Notes under the pieces: generated by a model
The model's input: only the letters and a program-made list of their open reading frames with translations
Told to the model about the DNA's origin: nothing
Database searches by the model: none
Translations under genes and position numbers: made by a program
NCBI GenBank assembly: GCA_045634305.1
Contig: JAZQZZ010000019.1
Location: 62,001-126,000, forward strand
Reading direction: 5' to 3'
Length of the DNA: 64,000 nucleotides
Origin: HGM04593 sp045634305
GTDB lineage: Bacteria; Bacteroidota; Bacteroidia; Bacteroidales; Bacteroidaceae
In this document: positions 25,704 through 33,764 of the stretch, one piece after another
How positions within the stretch are numbered: position 1 is the stretch's first letter
Layout: every line of letters starts with the position of its first letter

Positions 25704-28094
25704 ATGAGATTGAGGATATACACAACACTCCTGATGCTTTTTGCCATCCTTGCCGGGGCTGCAGCGCAGAAGGTCACCTTCAAAGGCCGCATCACCGACG
25801 AGAACCACAACCCCGTGGAGGTGGCAAGCATTGGCGTACAAGGCGAGCCCAAGGGCACTGTCGCCGACCTCAACGGCCACTACACCCTCACCTGCGAAAG
25901 CAGGGACAGCCTCACCCTCATATACTCCATGGTGGGCTACCAGACACGCAAGCGCACCTTCAAGAACCCCACCGACACACTCATCGTCAACGTCATGCTG
26001 CCATCGATGAACGTCGCTCTTCAACAGGTCGACGTCGTTGACCGCGAGAAGCAGATGGGCAGCACACAAAAGATTGACCTTCCCGGCAAGCTGCGCCTGC
26101 AGCCATCGGCAACAGGCAACGCCATCGAGGATCTCATCAAGTCACAGGCCGGCGTGAGTTCGCACAACGAGCTCAGCTCGCAGTACAATGTCCGCGGCGG
26201 CAACTTCGACGAGAACAGCGTGTACGTCAACGGCATCGAAGTCTACCGCCCGCTGCTCATACGCGCCGGACAACAGGAGGGCCTCAGCTTCCTCAACCCC
26301 GACATGGTGAGTGCCGTCTCCTTCTCCACCGGCGGCTTCGAGGCCAAGTACGGCGACAAGATGTCCTCCGTCCTCGATGTCACCTACCGCAAGCCACGCG
26401 AGTTCGAGAGCACCGTCTCGGCCAGCCTCCTTGGCGCCGGCGCATACGTAGGTTGGGGCAACAACAAGGTAAGCATCTCCAATTCCGTGCGTTACAAGAG
26501 CAACAGCTACCTCTTTGGCACGTTCGACACCAAAGGCGAGTACAAGCCAAGCTTCGTCGACTACCAGGCCTACTTCGACTGGCGCATAACCGACAAGCTC
26601 AACTTCAGCATCCTTGGCAACATCTCGCAGAACAAATACAACTTCACCCCCAGTGACCGCACCACAAGCTTCGGTACGCTCGAGGATGTCAAGCAGTTCA
26701 AAGTATACTTCGACGGTTGGGAAAGCGACATCTTCCGCACCTTCTTTGGCGCCGCCGCCCTCAACTTCACCCCCAGCCAGTACCACCAGTTCACCCTTCA
26801 GGCATCGGCATTCCACACCGACGAGACCGAGACCTACGACATCATAGGCGAATACTGGCTCGACGAGATAAACACCGACCAGACCATGGGCGTGGGGCGT
26901 TACATGGAGCACGCCCGCAACTACCTCAAGGCCAACGTACAAACCATCTCCTTCACCGGCAAGCACTACCTGCAGAGCAACGACCTGCGCTGGGGCGTGG
27001 AATGGAAACGAGAGTCCTTCAACGACAACCAGCGCGAGTGGGAGCTGCGCGACTCACTGGGCTACAACGTGCCCGTGGCAGGCAACGGCCTGCGCCCGGT
27101 CTACAGCCTCACATCGCAGACCTCATACACCAGCAACCACATAAGCGCCTACCTGCAGGACACCTACAAGGTAAACACCGGCATCGGCCTCATATCCGTC
27201 AACGCCGGCGTACGCGCCTCGTGGTGGCAGTGGAACAACGAGTTCATCATCTCGCCACGCGCCAGCGTGGGACTCATCCCCAAGTTCTGCGACGACCTCA
27301 CCTTCCGCTTTGCCACAGGCGTCTACTACCAGACACCGTTCTACAAGGAGATGCGCGACACCACCACCGTAGGCGGCATAACTACGGTAACACTAAACCG
27401 CAACATCAAATCGCAGCGCTCCATCCACGTGCTGCTTGGCTGCGACTACCATTTCACCCTCTACGGCCGTCCGTTCAAGTTCACCGCCGAGGCCTACTAC
27501 AAGAAACTCGACAACCTCATACCTTATAATATAGACAACGTGCGCATAGTCTACTATGGCGAGAACTGTGCCAAGGGATACGCCACCGGCCTCGACATGA
27601 AGCTGTTCGGCGAGTTCGTCCCCGGCACCGACTCATGGCTCACCTTCTCGGTGATGGACACCAAGGAGCGCATCAACGGCGGCGACTGGATTCCCCGCCC
27701 CACCAACAGCCGCTTCTGCGCCTCGCTCCATTTCACCGACTACTTCCCCGGCACCGACCGCTGGAAGATGAGCCTGCAGGGCACCTATGCCGACGGCCTG
27801 CCATTCGGTCCTCCACACAGCGGCCGCGAACGTCATGTCTTCAACGCCCCCGCCTACCGCCGTGTGGACATAGGCATGTCCTCCCGACTGCTCGACAACG
27901 AGGAGCGTCACTACCGCACCGGCGTGCGCAGCTGGTTCAAGAATGTGTGGTTAGGAGTCGACGCCTTCAACATCCTTGGCATCAACAACGTCAACTCCTA
28001 TTATTGGGTAAAGGACATCAACAACCACAACTACGCCGTCCCCAACTACCTCACCGGCCGTCTCATCAACGCGCGCATCCTAATGGAATTATAG
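25704..28094 (+). CDS. TonB-dependent outer-membrane receptor with carboxypeptidase-like N-terminal domain
   Basis: 796 residues. Signal peptide MRLRIYTTLLMLFAILAGAA. About residues 24-110 are a CarboxypepD_reg-like beta-sandwich (VTFKGRITDENHNPVEVASI, LIYSMVGYQTRKRTF). The plug domain follows (AIEDLIKSQAGVSSHNELSS, QYNVRGGNFDENSVYVNGIE, SAVSFSTGGFEAKYGDKMSS). Then comes a beta-barrel of about 22 strands ending in YLTGRLINARILMEL. No TonB box is obvious. No SusD partner follows, so this is not a classical starch-utilisation pair; the ligand is unknown. The 3' flank carries a terminator copied, with the last codons of a small peptide gene, from the locus at 33.7 kb. Confidence 0.93.
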   Translation: MRLRIYTTLLMLFAILAGAAAQKVTFKGRITDENHNPVEVASIGVQGEPKGTVADLNGHYTLTCESRDSLTLIYSMVGYQTRKRTFKNPTDTLIVNVMLPSMNVALQQVDVVDREKQMGSTQKIDLPGKLRLQPSATGNAIEDLIKSQAGVSSHNELSSQYNVRGGNFDENSVYVNGIEVYRPLLIRAGQQEGLSFLNPDMVSAVSFSTGGFEAKYGDKMSSVLDVTYRKPREFESTVSASLLGAGAYVGWGNNKVSISNSVRYKSNSYLFGTFDTKGEYKPSFVDYQAYFDWRITDKLNFSILGNISQNKYNFTPSDRTTSFGTLEDVKQFKVYFDGWESDIFRTFFGAAALNFTPSQYHQFTLQASAFHTDETETYDIIGEYWLDEINTDQTMGVGRYMEHARNYLKANVQTISFTGKHYLQSNDLRWGVEWKRESFNDNQREWELRDSLGYNVPVAGNGLRPVYSLTSQTSYTSNHISAYLQDTYKVNTGIGLISVNAGVRASWWQWNNEFIISPRASVGLIPKFCDDLTFRFATGVYYQTPFYKEMRDTTTVGGITTVTLNRNIKSQRSIHVLLGCDYHFTLYGRPFKFTAEAYYKKLDNLIPYNIDNVRIVYYGENCAKGYATGLDMKLFGEFVPGTDSWLTFSVMDTKERINGGDWIPRPTNSRFCASLHFTDYFPGTDRWKMSLQGTYADGLPFGPPHSGRERHVFNAPAYRRVDIGMSSRLLDNEERHYRTGVRSWFKNVWLGVDAFNILGINNVNSYYWVKDINNHNYAVPNYLTGRLINARILMEL

Positions 28095-28165
28095 CAATCT
28101 ATTAACACTTTTAACATAAAAGTAGAATTTTTACGACTTTTTGAGTTTTGCACACTCGTGCAAAA

Positions 28166-28192
28166 TGGGAGAATATTTGGGGAAATATGTAA
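28166..28192 (+). pseudogene. Truncated copy of a small peptide gene (last eight codons)
   Basis: The codons for WENIWGNM and stop are identical to the end of the 52-residue peptide gene at 33765-33923. Upstream codons are unrelated and blocked by a stop seven codons earlier. The match continues through the terminator to 28279. Confidence 0.7.
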
Positions 28193-28215
28193 TTGATATT
28201 ATACCTTAATTATAT

Positions 28216-28253
28216 AACCCTTGTGCTCTTTTGAAGAGCACAAGGGTTTTTTT
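28216..28253 (+). terminator. Terminator after the TonB receptor gene
   Basis: A 15-bp stem AACCCTTGTGCTCTT / AAGAGCACAAGGGTT with a three-base loop, followed by T7. The copy at 33703-33742 has GCGC in place of GTGC and GCGC in place of GCAC, i.e. a paired change. Confidence 0.92.
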
Positions 28254-28409
28254 CGCCTGACGGCGAAAGTGTGTGATAATTTAAGGCTCAAAAGGGCAAA
28301 AAAGGCCCTAAAGGCATAGCCGTCAGGCTGATGCCTGGCGAAAGGTTATTTCCTTACAGCATTGACTTGCGTCGTCTGTTGCTTCTGCCTTTTTGGCTTT
28401 TTAGGCTTT
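28251..28409 (+). repeat. Hairpin mosaic A (GCC-TGAC-GGC hairpin plus 121-base direct repeat)
   Basis: It begins with TTTCGCC-TGAC-GGCGAAA (28251-28268). Bases 28289-28409 recur in direct orientation at 33537-33656 with about eight differences. Inner hairpins include GGGC/GCCC around A-runs and AGCC-GTCA-GGCT. It is non-coding. Confidence 0.8.
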
Positions 28410-28410
28410 C

Positions 28411-28577
28411 AGTTTTCCACTTTAACCGCACTTTGTGCGATTGAACCTCGGCTTTGAGGCGACTTTGTCGCACTCCTTTGGGGAGCTAAAGCTCCCGTCG
28501 TCGCAAACAACGCTCGTCCGCGTTGTCGCTGTGAAACGCTAAAGCAAGCTTTGCGTTTTGCTCGTTGGCACGAGCTT
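28411..28577 (+). repeat. Intergenic repeat with core TGCACTCGCTGT (copy 3, core interrupted)
   Basis: Same blocks and order as 22058-22154 (read on its minus strand): TTTAACCGCACTTTGTGCGA, TTGAACCTCGGC, then about 75 inserted bases of further hairpins (GAGGCGAC/GTCGC, GGGAGCT/AGCTCCC, AACGC/GCGTT), then GTCGCTGTGAAACGC, the hairpin CGCTAAAGCAAGCTTTGCG and GCTCGTTGGCACGAGC. It abuts the stop of the 54-residue peptide gene. Confidence 0.75.
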
Positions 28578-28742
28578 TCAGTTTTCCGTTTCTTTCGCCC
28601 AGAGGTTGCCGAATTCGCCGCGGCGGGGAGCATCAAACTTATCTGAAGCACCACCGAACCCGACATTACTGCCGGCCTGCATAATGCAATCAATCTCAAC
28701 CTCAACAAACTCACACACAGGCGAGCAATAATTCTTTTTCAT
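28578..28742 (-). CDS. Small peptide of the MKK.Y..P type (54 residues)
   Basis: It translates as MKKNYCSPVCEFVEVEIDCI, then MQAGSNVGFGGASDKFDAPR and RGEFGNLWAKETEN. The opening (MKK.Y..P..E.VE..ID.I) is shared with the 52-residue peptide at 33765-33923, and both have Gly/Ser-rich middles and acidic, Trp-containing ends. Short peptides of this look are common in Bacteroidales genomes but I know no function. There is no signal peptide. It lies downstream of the CotH gene on the same strand, after a strong hairpin. Three Cys residues (6, 10 and 19) are notable for such a short chain. Confidence 0.65.
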   Translation of the reverse strand: MKKNYCSPVCEFVEVEIDCIMQAGSNVGFGGASDKFDAPRRGEFGNLWAKETEN

Positions 28743-28770
28743 ATATAAAAAACTGTTTTTTTAGAGTAAC

Positions 28771-28806
28771 ACAATGCTTGCAGCGGTTTTCCGCTGCAAG
28801 CATTGT
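28771..28806 (-). terminator. Terminator-like hairpin after the CotH gene
   Basis: A perfect 16-bp stem ACAATGCTTGCAGCGG / CCGCTGCAAGCATTGT with a four-base loop. On minus it is followed some 15 bases on by T7. It separates the CotH gene from the 54-residue peptide gene. Confidence 0.75.
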
Positions 28807-28884
28807 ATAAATATTTACTTAAGCTTTGCGCAACTGTCTGGCGCTCGGCTGTGATTAATTAAGCAAGCTTATCAATCACCGTTC

Positions 28885-31800
28885 TCACTTAACCAACACC
28901 TTTTTACCACCTACAATGTAGATGCCCGGTACTGTCATCTCCGCAACGCGACGGCCTGTGAGGTCGTAGATAGCTTTCACCTCTCCGTTATCAGTTTTCA
29001 CCTCGTTGATGCCTGTTGTTCCGTCAACGGCATTTACAGAAATTGCGGACTGCGGTCTGCCACCGTACGACACAATGTCAAGATACCAGCGCTGTGCACC
29101 AAGCTTGACACTTGCCGATGAAGCATAGCACAATGCACCACCTGAGAGAGCATAACGGCTCTGGTCGGGTCGGTACATATCGGCAAACTGCGCATTTGTA
29201 CCGGTGAACACAAACTTACCATCCTCGAATGCGCACTCAACAGTGTTAACCTCGGCAGGGTAAAGCTCAACACCCTCGTTCTCATCCTCCATTACAATTC
29301 TCTTTTCGCCTGCAGCAAGAGCCTTGATGAAGTATGGAGTGTTAGGCTCTGTCACATAGCCCTCGGGGGCATACATAATCTCGAACGACTGTGCAGTCAC
29401 TGCAGCCTCACTCTCATCCATTATTATAGCCAGCTGGAACTCATCGCTTATGGCATCGCAATCAATTGCAAATGGGACATAGAGTGCCTGCCAGTTTGTA
29501 TTCTTGAAGTTACGCACGTACTCAATCTTCTTGTACTTCTGCAACTTGGCGTTGTTGTATTCAGTGCCGTCATTCAGGCAATAATAGTCAAGTATAACCT
29601 CGGCAGGCTCATCATATGCAATTGCCAAATCGGGCAAGCGCACCTCGCTGTAGCTTGAGTTCACAGCCACAACATCCTCAATCATTATTGTGCCAGGCAC
29701 CACAGCATCGGCAGCAAGTGTCACATCCAAGTTAAGCAACACGCCATTACCGAATGTATTGGTATCAGTACCATAAATCACCACTCTGTACGCACCCTCG
29801 CCGGCCTCAACACAAAGCAGGTTCTTGCTGCTAATGCCGCTACCCTTTGTCACGCCATTGAGTGTAACACCCTGTGGCAAAACAATCTCGGCCTGCATTG
29901 CAAGGAACGCTGTCGAATTGTTCAGGTTAAGGCTTACCGGGATTGTTGCACTCTCGCCCGGAGCTACATTCACGTCACCAGCCGACAGTGTTGCATTAAC
30001 CATTTGCTTATTATAGTAGTACATTGGTGGCAAGTAGCCTGCAGCAGCAACAATCTCGGCTGCAGCAGCCTTATCGGCCGCATTGCCGGCTGTGCCGTTG
30101 GCATCAACATCGGCCTTCTTGTCATTGTCATAGTCTGTACCAATCACTGCAATATCACGTACCGAGAGCACACCATCGACATCGGTATCACCCACAGTTG
30201 GGAAGGCGAGGTCTTCGACATTGCTTGCTGTCAAATTGCCGACAAGGTAGTTTGCACGGTTTTTCAGCCAATTGTTAGCAGTATTAACTTGTGTTGCATA
30301 GTCATAGCTTTCATCCTTCTTTTTTGAAACGCTATTATCAAAAGATGGCTTTGCATAGGCATAGTATGCCTGGATATAATCGGCAAGTTCAGTGAGCATT
30401 GCATCGTTCTTCATAAACTCGTTCCAGACATTGTAGTAATGTCTTTTGAACTCGTTATTTACTGTAATTCCTGCGAAGAAATCCCTGCCATAACCCTTTG
30501 CACCACCATAAAGGTCAAGGTTATTCAGAGTTGGCCACGCTGTTTTCAAACGCTCATCATCAAAGTATTTGTAAAACACATTGCCTTGGAAGAAATTATA
30601 ACTTTTCTTACCATAACCGAATGCCCAGTCAAAATCCCATACCGGTCCCATTATCATTTTGCCGGCATTAGGGTTCAATGTAGTACCATCCTCCTTCCAG
30701 AAGTTCTCCTTCCACATAAAGACACTCTTCGGGTGGCCGGCCTCAATATTAAACGAAAGGTCGTACACAAGAATATAGCGTGCTGCGGCATCAAGGTCCA
30801 TTAAAGAACCCAAATCAGCTGTAGCGCTCTTGTTCTCGAGAAGAGCTGTGAGTTTATTGAAGTCATCTTTAATAGCCTGTCTTTTTGTGTTTGCTACCGA
30901 CTCGGTATAGTCATCACGGTCAAGGAGATCTGGATCCTTGATTACTACCGGTATTGAAATGTTTGATGAGTTGAAATAGTCATCATCATCAGCCTTGTCA
31001 TTTGTATCAAGTTCCAAAAGATAACCTGTAGTGTCATCAATATCCACGCTGTTGCCACCAATAGAACGGTGTTCGGTGAACATATATGTACCCTTGTATT
31101 GACCGCTCAAGTAAAGCTCTACCGGCACCGAGTGGTTGGTGTAAGGCACACCAATCATTGCCGCCATCTTGTGAGCAATGGCATTTGTCAAGAAAGAACC
31201 GTTCTGAGCATTTGCAAGCAACACCCAACTCTTGCCCTTTGTAAGGCCAAAAGGTTTCTGTCCTTTTTCGAATTTTATACGGTAAGGCTTCTTTGTATTG
31301 TCGGTCCATGAACTGTTACCACGTCCCTTGATTTGCATAGCTACATCCTTCATATCCTCAAACGCACCATTGCCTGTGAGTGTGAATGTTGCAGTCTGAT
31401 AAGTTTCCTTCATTTCATCAGTAATCTCAGTAACTCCGCCGTCGATATTGATGTCGATGCGTGCAACGGCTGTTGCATTATCAATCAACCAATTTACATT
31501 CACAGTGTAATCGTTACCGAAAGGTACCTTGCCGGTTGATGTCACAAGGTTGTAACCGGGATAGGTTACTGTGTATGTAACTGCGCTCTTAAAGCTCTGG
31601 CGTGTAACCTTGCTCTCCTGCAATGTTGTGCCCACATAAGCAACGGCCTTGCGGTCGCTAAGGTTGAAGCTTGCTGTAAGGTAGTGACCAATCTGGTTCA
31701 CGTTGAGAGTCATGTTGTTTGACACCTCTGCAACCTCTACATCCGAGAAAAGTTCGTGGTTATACTTGTTATTGAACTTATAGGTTGTCATTGTAGGCAT

Positions 31801-32046
31801 CACTGGCACGTCATTGCTATAGCTTGTATATGTGCCGGCTGCGTATGTAGCAGTACCGCCACTGTATGTTACAGTAAGTTTGCCGTTGCTTACGCTGGCT
31901 TTACCCGATTCATAAGCATCCATTCCGCCGTCGGCGAGTTTTACGAAAAGACATTTGCCTTTCTCTTTCCACACTTGGTTTGAAGCTGATACCGCGCCGC
32001 AGAAAGTGAACAGCGAAACGAAAAATAGAAGTAAGTGTTTTACCAT
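28885..32046 (-). CDS. Secreted CotH-family protein with dockerin-like, cohesin-like and C-terminal sorting regions
   Basis: 1053 residues. Signal peptide MVKHLLLFFVSLFTFCGAVS. About residues 200-560 form a CotH domain: MQIKGRGNSSW, KKPYRIKFEKGQKPFGL, YKGTYMFTEHRSIGGNSVDI, YLLELDTND and MIMGPVWDFDWAFGYGK. CotH proteins are atypical kinases (spore-coat kinase in Bacillus), and the Asp-rich motifs fit. Residues about 618-675 look like a dockerin-type EF-hand pair (DTDVDGVLSVRDIAVIGTDY and DVDANGTAGNAAD). Residues about 682-820 resemble a cohesin (VAPGESATIPVSLN, AMQAEIVLPQGVTL). A module with YVRNFKNTNWQALYVPF (about 840-1000) is shared with the leucine-rich-repeat protein at 34-36 kb. The end VPGIYIVGGKKVLVK is a sorting-type tail, so surface or secreted location is likely. 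Confidence 0.88.
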   Translation of the reverse strand: MVKHLLLFFVSLFTFCGAVSASNQVWKEKGKCLFVKLADGGMDAYESGKASVSNGKLTVTYSGGTATYAAGTYTSYSNDVPVMPTMTTYKFNNKYNHELFSDVEVAEVSNNMTLNVNQIGHYLTASFNLSDRKAVAYVGTTLQESKVTRQSFKSAVTYTVTYPGYNLVTSTGKVPFGNDYTVNVNWLIDNATAVARIDINIDGGVTEITDEMKETYQTATFTLTGNGAFEDMKDVAMQIKGRGNSSWTDNTKKPYRIKFEKGQKPFGLTKGKSWVLLANAQNGSFLTNAIAHKMAAMIGVPYTNHSVPVELYLSGQYKGTYMFTEHRSIGGNSVDIDDTTGYLLELDTNDKADDDDYFNSSNISIPVVIKDPDLLDRDDYTESVANTKRQAIKDDFNKLTALLENKSATADLGSLMDLDAAARYILVYDLSFNIEAGHPKSVFMWKENFWKEDGTTLNPNAGKMIMGPVWDFDWAFGYGKKSYNFFQGNVFYKYFDDERLKTAWPTLNNLDLYGGAKGYGRDFFAGITVNNEFKRHYYNVWNEFMKNDAMLTELADYIQAYYAYAKPSFDNSVSKKKDESYDYATQVNTANNWLKNRANYLVGNLTASNVEDLAFPTVGDTDVDGVLSVRDIAVIGTDYDNDKKADVDANGTAGNAADKAAAAEIVAAAGYLPPMYYYNKQMVNATLSAGDVNVAPGESATIPVSLNLNNSTAFLAMQAEIVLPQGVTLNGVTKGSGISSKNLLCVEAGEGAYRVVIYGTDTNTFGNGVLLNLDVTLAADAVVPGTIMIEDVVAVNSSYSEVRLPDLAIAYDEPAEVILDYYCLNDGTEYNNAKLQKYKKIEYVRNFKNTNWQALYVPFAIDCDAISDEFQLAIIMDESEAAVTAQSFEIMYAPEGYVTEPNTPYFIKALAAGEKRIVMEDENEGVELYPAEVNTVECAFEDGKFVFTGTNAQFADMYRPDQSRYALSGGALCYASSASVKLGAQRWYLDIVSYGGRPQSAISVNAVDGTTGINEVKTDNGEVKAIYDLTGRRVAEMTVPGIYIVGGKKVLVK

Positions 32047-32450
32047 AATAATTTGGTTAGGTTAGTATTCTTGTTTTTTCAGTTGAAAAATCAACTGTTT
32101 CCCCGGTGTCGGAACAACTTGTTGCAACAACAAGGGAAAACAATCTTTTTCAAGTTAGAAGTTGTTTAAAATTTATCTCTCGATTGTTCGAAAGTTGTTT
32201 TTAAACGGCTTCTTACATTCTGCAAAAATAGAATCTTTTTTACAAAAAGCTACTTTTTTTACATCAATTAACGTAAAAATTGAAAAAATACCGCGTTTTT
32301 GAACAGTTTATATTTGATTTAGTACAATGCGACAAGCATTTTTGAAAACTTTTTCGCGCTTTTCAGTTTTTTATTGCAAGGCAAAAGAAGGGGTAATTAA
32401 AGGCCTAAAAGGCTTTTGCTTTTTAACCTTTAACAGGCTGGCGTTTTCAG
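32047..32450 (-). other. Promoter, long leader of the CotH gene and repeat fragments
   Basis: A perfect -7 box TATTTTTG lies at 32230-32223 on minus; no TTTG stands 19-21 bases upstream. The leader would be about 170 bases and contains two hairpins: CAGTTGA/TCAACTG (about 32077-32094) and CTTGTTG/CAACAAG (about 32122-32138). From 32381 to 32412 a fragment (GGGGTAATTAAAGGCC) recurs near 36588-36621. Confidence 0.5.
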
Positions 32451-33020
32451 TTATTTCCCGTTCTCTTTTCGCCATTGCAGGCGGCCTCTCGTCATCTCTT
32501 CTCTTATTCCGCCATTTTCCAGAAAATCCTGTTTGATACGCTCGAAGTAGTGCTTGAGCAGGTAGTCTGTCTGTTTGATAAGGATTATTGCAATGTTGGC
32601 AATTGTTTCATCGGAGCGCTCTTTAATGGCGTCGCTGTAATATTCCGGTTCGTTGTGCGCTGCGCATGCGCGTCGAGCCTGTTCGTGTTTCTCGCTGTTC
32701 TCGTCCCATAGCTGCAGATTGCGCACTCTTAGGTAGTCCTTGTAGTCCTCGAGCAATTCCTGCAGACTTGCCTTTGCAACATTGAGCAGTTTGATTTCAC
32801 TCTCGGCCGAGGTGGTAGCTGCAGAACACCCCTCGACGATGTTCTGTTTTCCCGAACGGGCGGCCTGTATCATTTGATCAATGGTGCGGTCGCCTTTTTG
32901 CAGGTATTTGTGGGCGAAATAATAGGTTACGTCATAGACACAAATTGATTTCTTATAACATAACAAATTTTCGTAGTTCCCTTTTTGTTTGATAAAATTC
33001 ACGTTTCCCATATCCTGCAT
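32451..33020 (-). CDS. Four-helix-bundle protein (IVS/S23 family, suffix-domain type)
   Basis: 189 residues from MQDMGNVNFIKQKGNYENLL; Met4 (33011) is an equally good start. A longer frame to 33107 would begin inside repeat sequence and is rejected. The chain is helical throughout with the family phrases QMIQAARSGKQNIVEGCSAA, SESEIKLLNVAKASLQELLE and DYKDYLRVRNLQLW. This is the four-helix bundle fold first seen in proteins encoded by 23S rRNA intervening sequences and related to the Avd accessory protein of diversity-generating retroelements. No reverse transcriptase or rRNA is nearby. The last third is more charged and ends RLQWRKENGK. The function is unknown; it probably binds nucleic acid or a protein partner. 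Confidence 0.82.
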   Translation of the reverse strand: MQDMGNVNFIKQKGNYENLLCYKKSICVYDVTYYFAHKYLQKGDRTIDQMIQAARSGKQNIVEGCSAATTSAESEIKLLNVAKASLQELLEDYKDYLRVRNLQLWDENSEKHEQARRACAAHNEPEYYSDAIKERSDETIANIAIILIKQTDYLLKHYFERIKQDFLENGGIREEMTRGRLQWRKENGK

Positions 33021-33072
33021 TTTCGGCAAAAATAAAACGCCAATGCGCAAATAGCAAATAAAAGAGTGTAAA

Positions 33073-33236
33073 AAAAGCCTAAAAGGGCAAAAAGGCCCTA
33101 AAGGCATAGTCGTCAGACGAAACGCCTTGCCGGCATTTTATTCCACGGCAGCTCTCAACCTTAATTGTTTACTTATATTTTCTTCAAGTCGTTCTATACG
33201 TGCTTTTTGTCGCGCAAAAAGCACCAAAAACGCCCG
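33073..33236 (+). repeat. Hairpin mosaic B, inverted copy of 36814-36940
   Basis: Bases 33111-33236 read, with few changes, as the reverse complement of 36814-36940 (shared marks: GCCTTGCCGGCATTTTATTC, TTAATTGTTTACTTATATTT, GTGCTTTTTGTCGCGC). The first part, with AAAGGGCAAAAAGGCCCT and GGCATAG, belongs to mosaic A. An open frame across it is only the translation of the repeat. Confidence 0.78.
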
Positions 33237-33492
33237 GCACACGGAAAAATCAGTCTGCCGGCTTTTTGTTCAGGAGTTGGAAGCAACATCCTTCAGTCAA
33301 GCCGGCATTGCCACTTGAACTAACCTTTTGCTTTACGGCGCTCCGGGACTTGTGCGGTATGGTGTTATAAAGAATAATATAACACCCCGCACTGCAAACA
33401 TTCCTCGCTTATTCCCGTAAAGCAAAAGAGTCCAAGCTGTGATTTTTAACGGTGCCGGTTTTTTTTGATATTACCATTGTATGCGGTAAAGT
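33237..33492. mobile_element. 256-base segment interrupting the repeat; possible miniature mobile element
   Basis: The copy at 36775-36940 is continuous where this copy is split, and CCG occurs at both edges (33234-33236 and 33493-33495), as a 3-base target duplication would look. Inside are nested inverted repeats: CTTTTGCTTTACGG (33325-33338) with CCGTAAAGCAAAAG (33415-33428), and within them GTGCGG...GGTGTTATA / TATAACACC.CCGCAC (33352-33392). No reading frame was found, and the segment ends show no terminal inverted repeat. Confidence 0.5.
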
Positions 33493-33656
33493 CCGCGAGA
33501 AACTGCAATGAGCAGGTCACTGCATAAGCGAAAGCCCAAAAGGGCCAAAAGGTCCTAAAGGCATAGCCGTCAGGCTGATGCCTGGCGAAAGGTTATTTCC
33601 TTGCAGTATTGACTTGCCTCGTCTGTTGGTTCTGCCTTTTTGGCTTTTTAGGCTTT
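33493..33656 (+). repeat. Continuation of mosaics B and A
   Basis: 33493-33534 is the inverted copy of 36775-36816 (CAATGAGCAGGTCACTGCAT). 33537-33656 is the direct copy of 28289-28409. Ends in GCCTTTTTGGCTTTTTAGGC. Confidence 0.8.
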
Positions 33657-33702
33657 TTCGGCCTTTTGGGCCTTCGCTTATCACACACTTTCGCCGTCAG
33701 GC

Positions 33703-33742
33703 GAAAAAAAACCCTTGCGCTCTTCAAAAGAGCGCAAGGGTT
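33703..33742 (-). terminator. Terminator of the LRR-protein/peptide operon
   Basis: On minus: a 15-bp stem AACCCTTGCGCTCTT / AAGAGCGCAAGGGTT followed by T8, then the hairpin TTTCGCC-TGAC-GGCGAAA (33706-33689). It is the inverted sister of the terminator at 28216-28253. Confidence 0.92.
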
Positions 33743-33764
33743 ATATAATAAGGTATAATATCAA

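Noticed and set aside
26142..26966. 274-codon minus frame inside the TonB receptor gene
   Set aside because: Antisense shadow of a high-GC coding region; Gly/Val/Glu-rich with no family features.
28409..28714. 101-codon minus frame overlapping the 54-residue peptide gene
   Set aside because: It reads another frame of the peptide gene and then repeat DNA; the peptide frame has a good start and a family resemblance, this one has none.
32451..33020. Diversity-generating retroelement suggested by the Avd-like fold
   Set aside because: No reverse transcriptase, template/variable repeat pair or C-type lectin target was found within the window.
33127..33318. Open frame beginning MPAFYSTAALNLNCLL, with a near-twin on minus at 36742-36924
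   Set aside because: Both are translations of the same inverted DNA repeat and diverge where the repeat ends; the similarity is at the DNA level, not a gene family.
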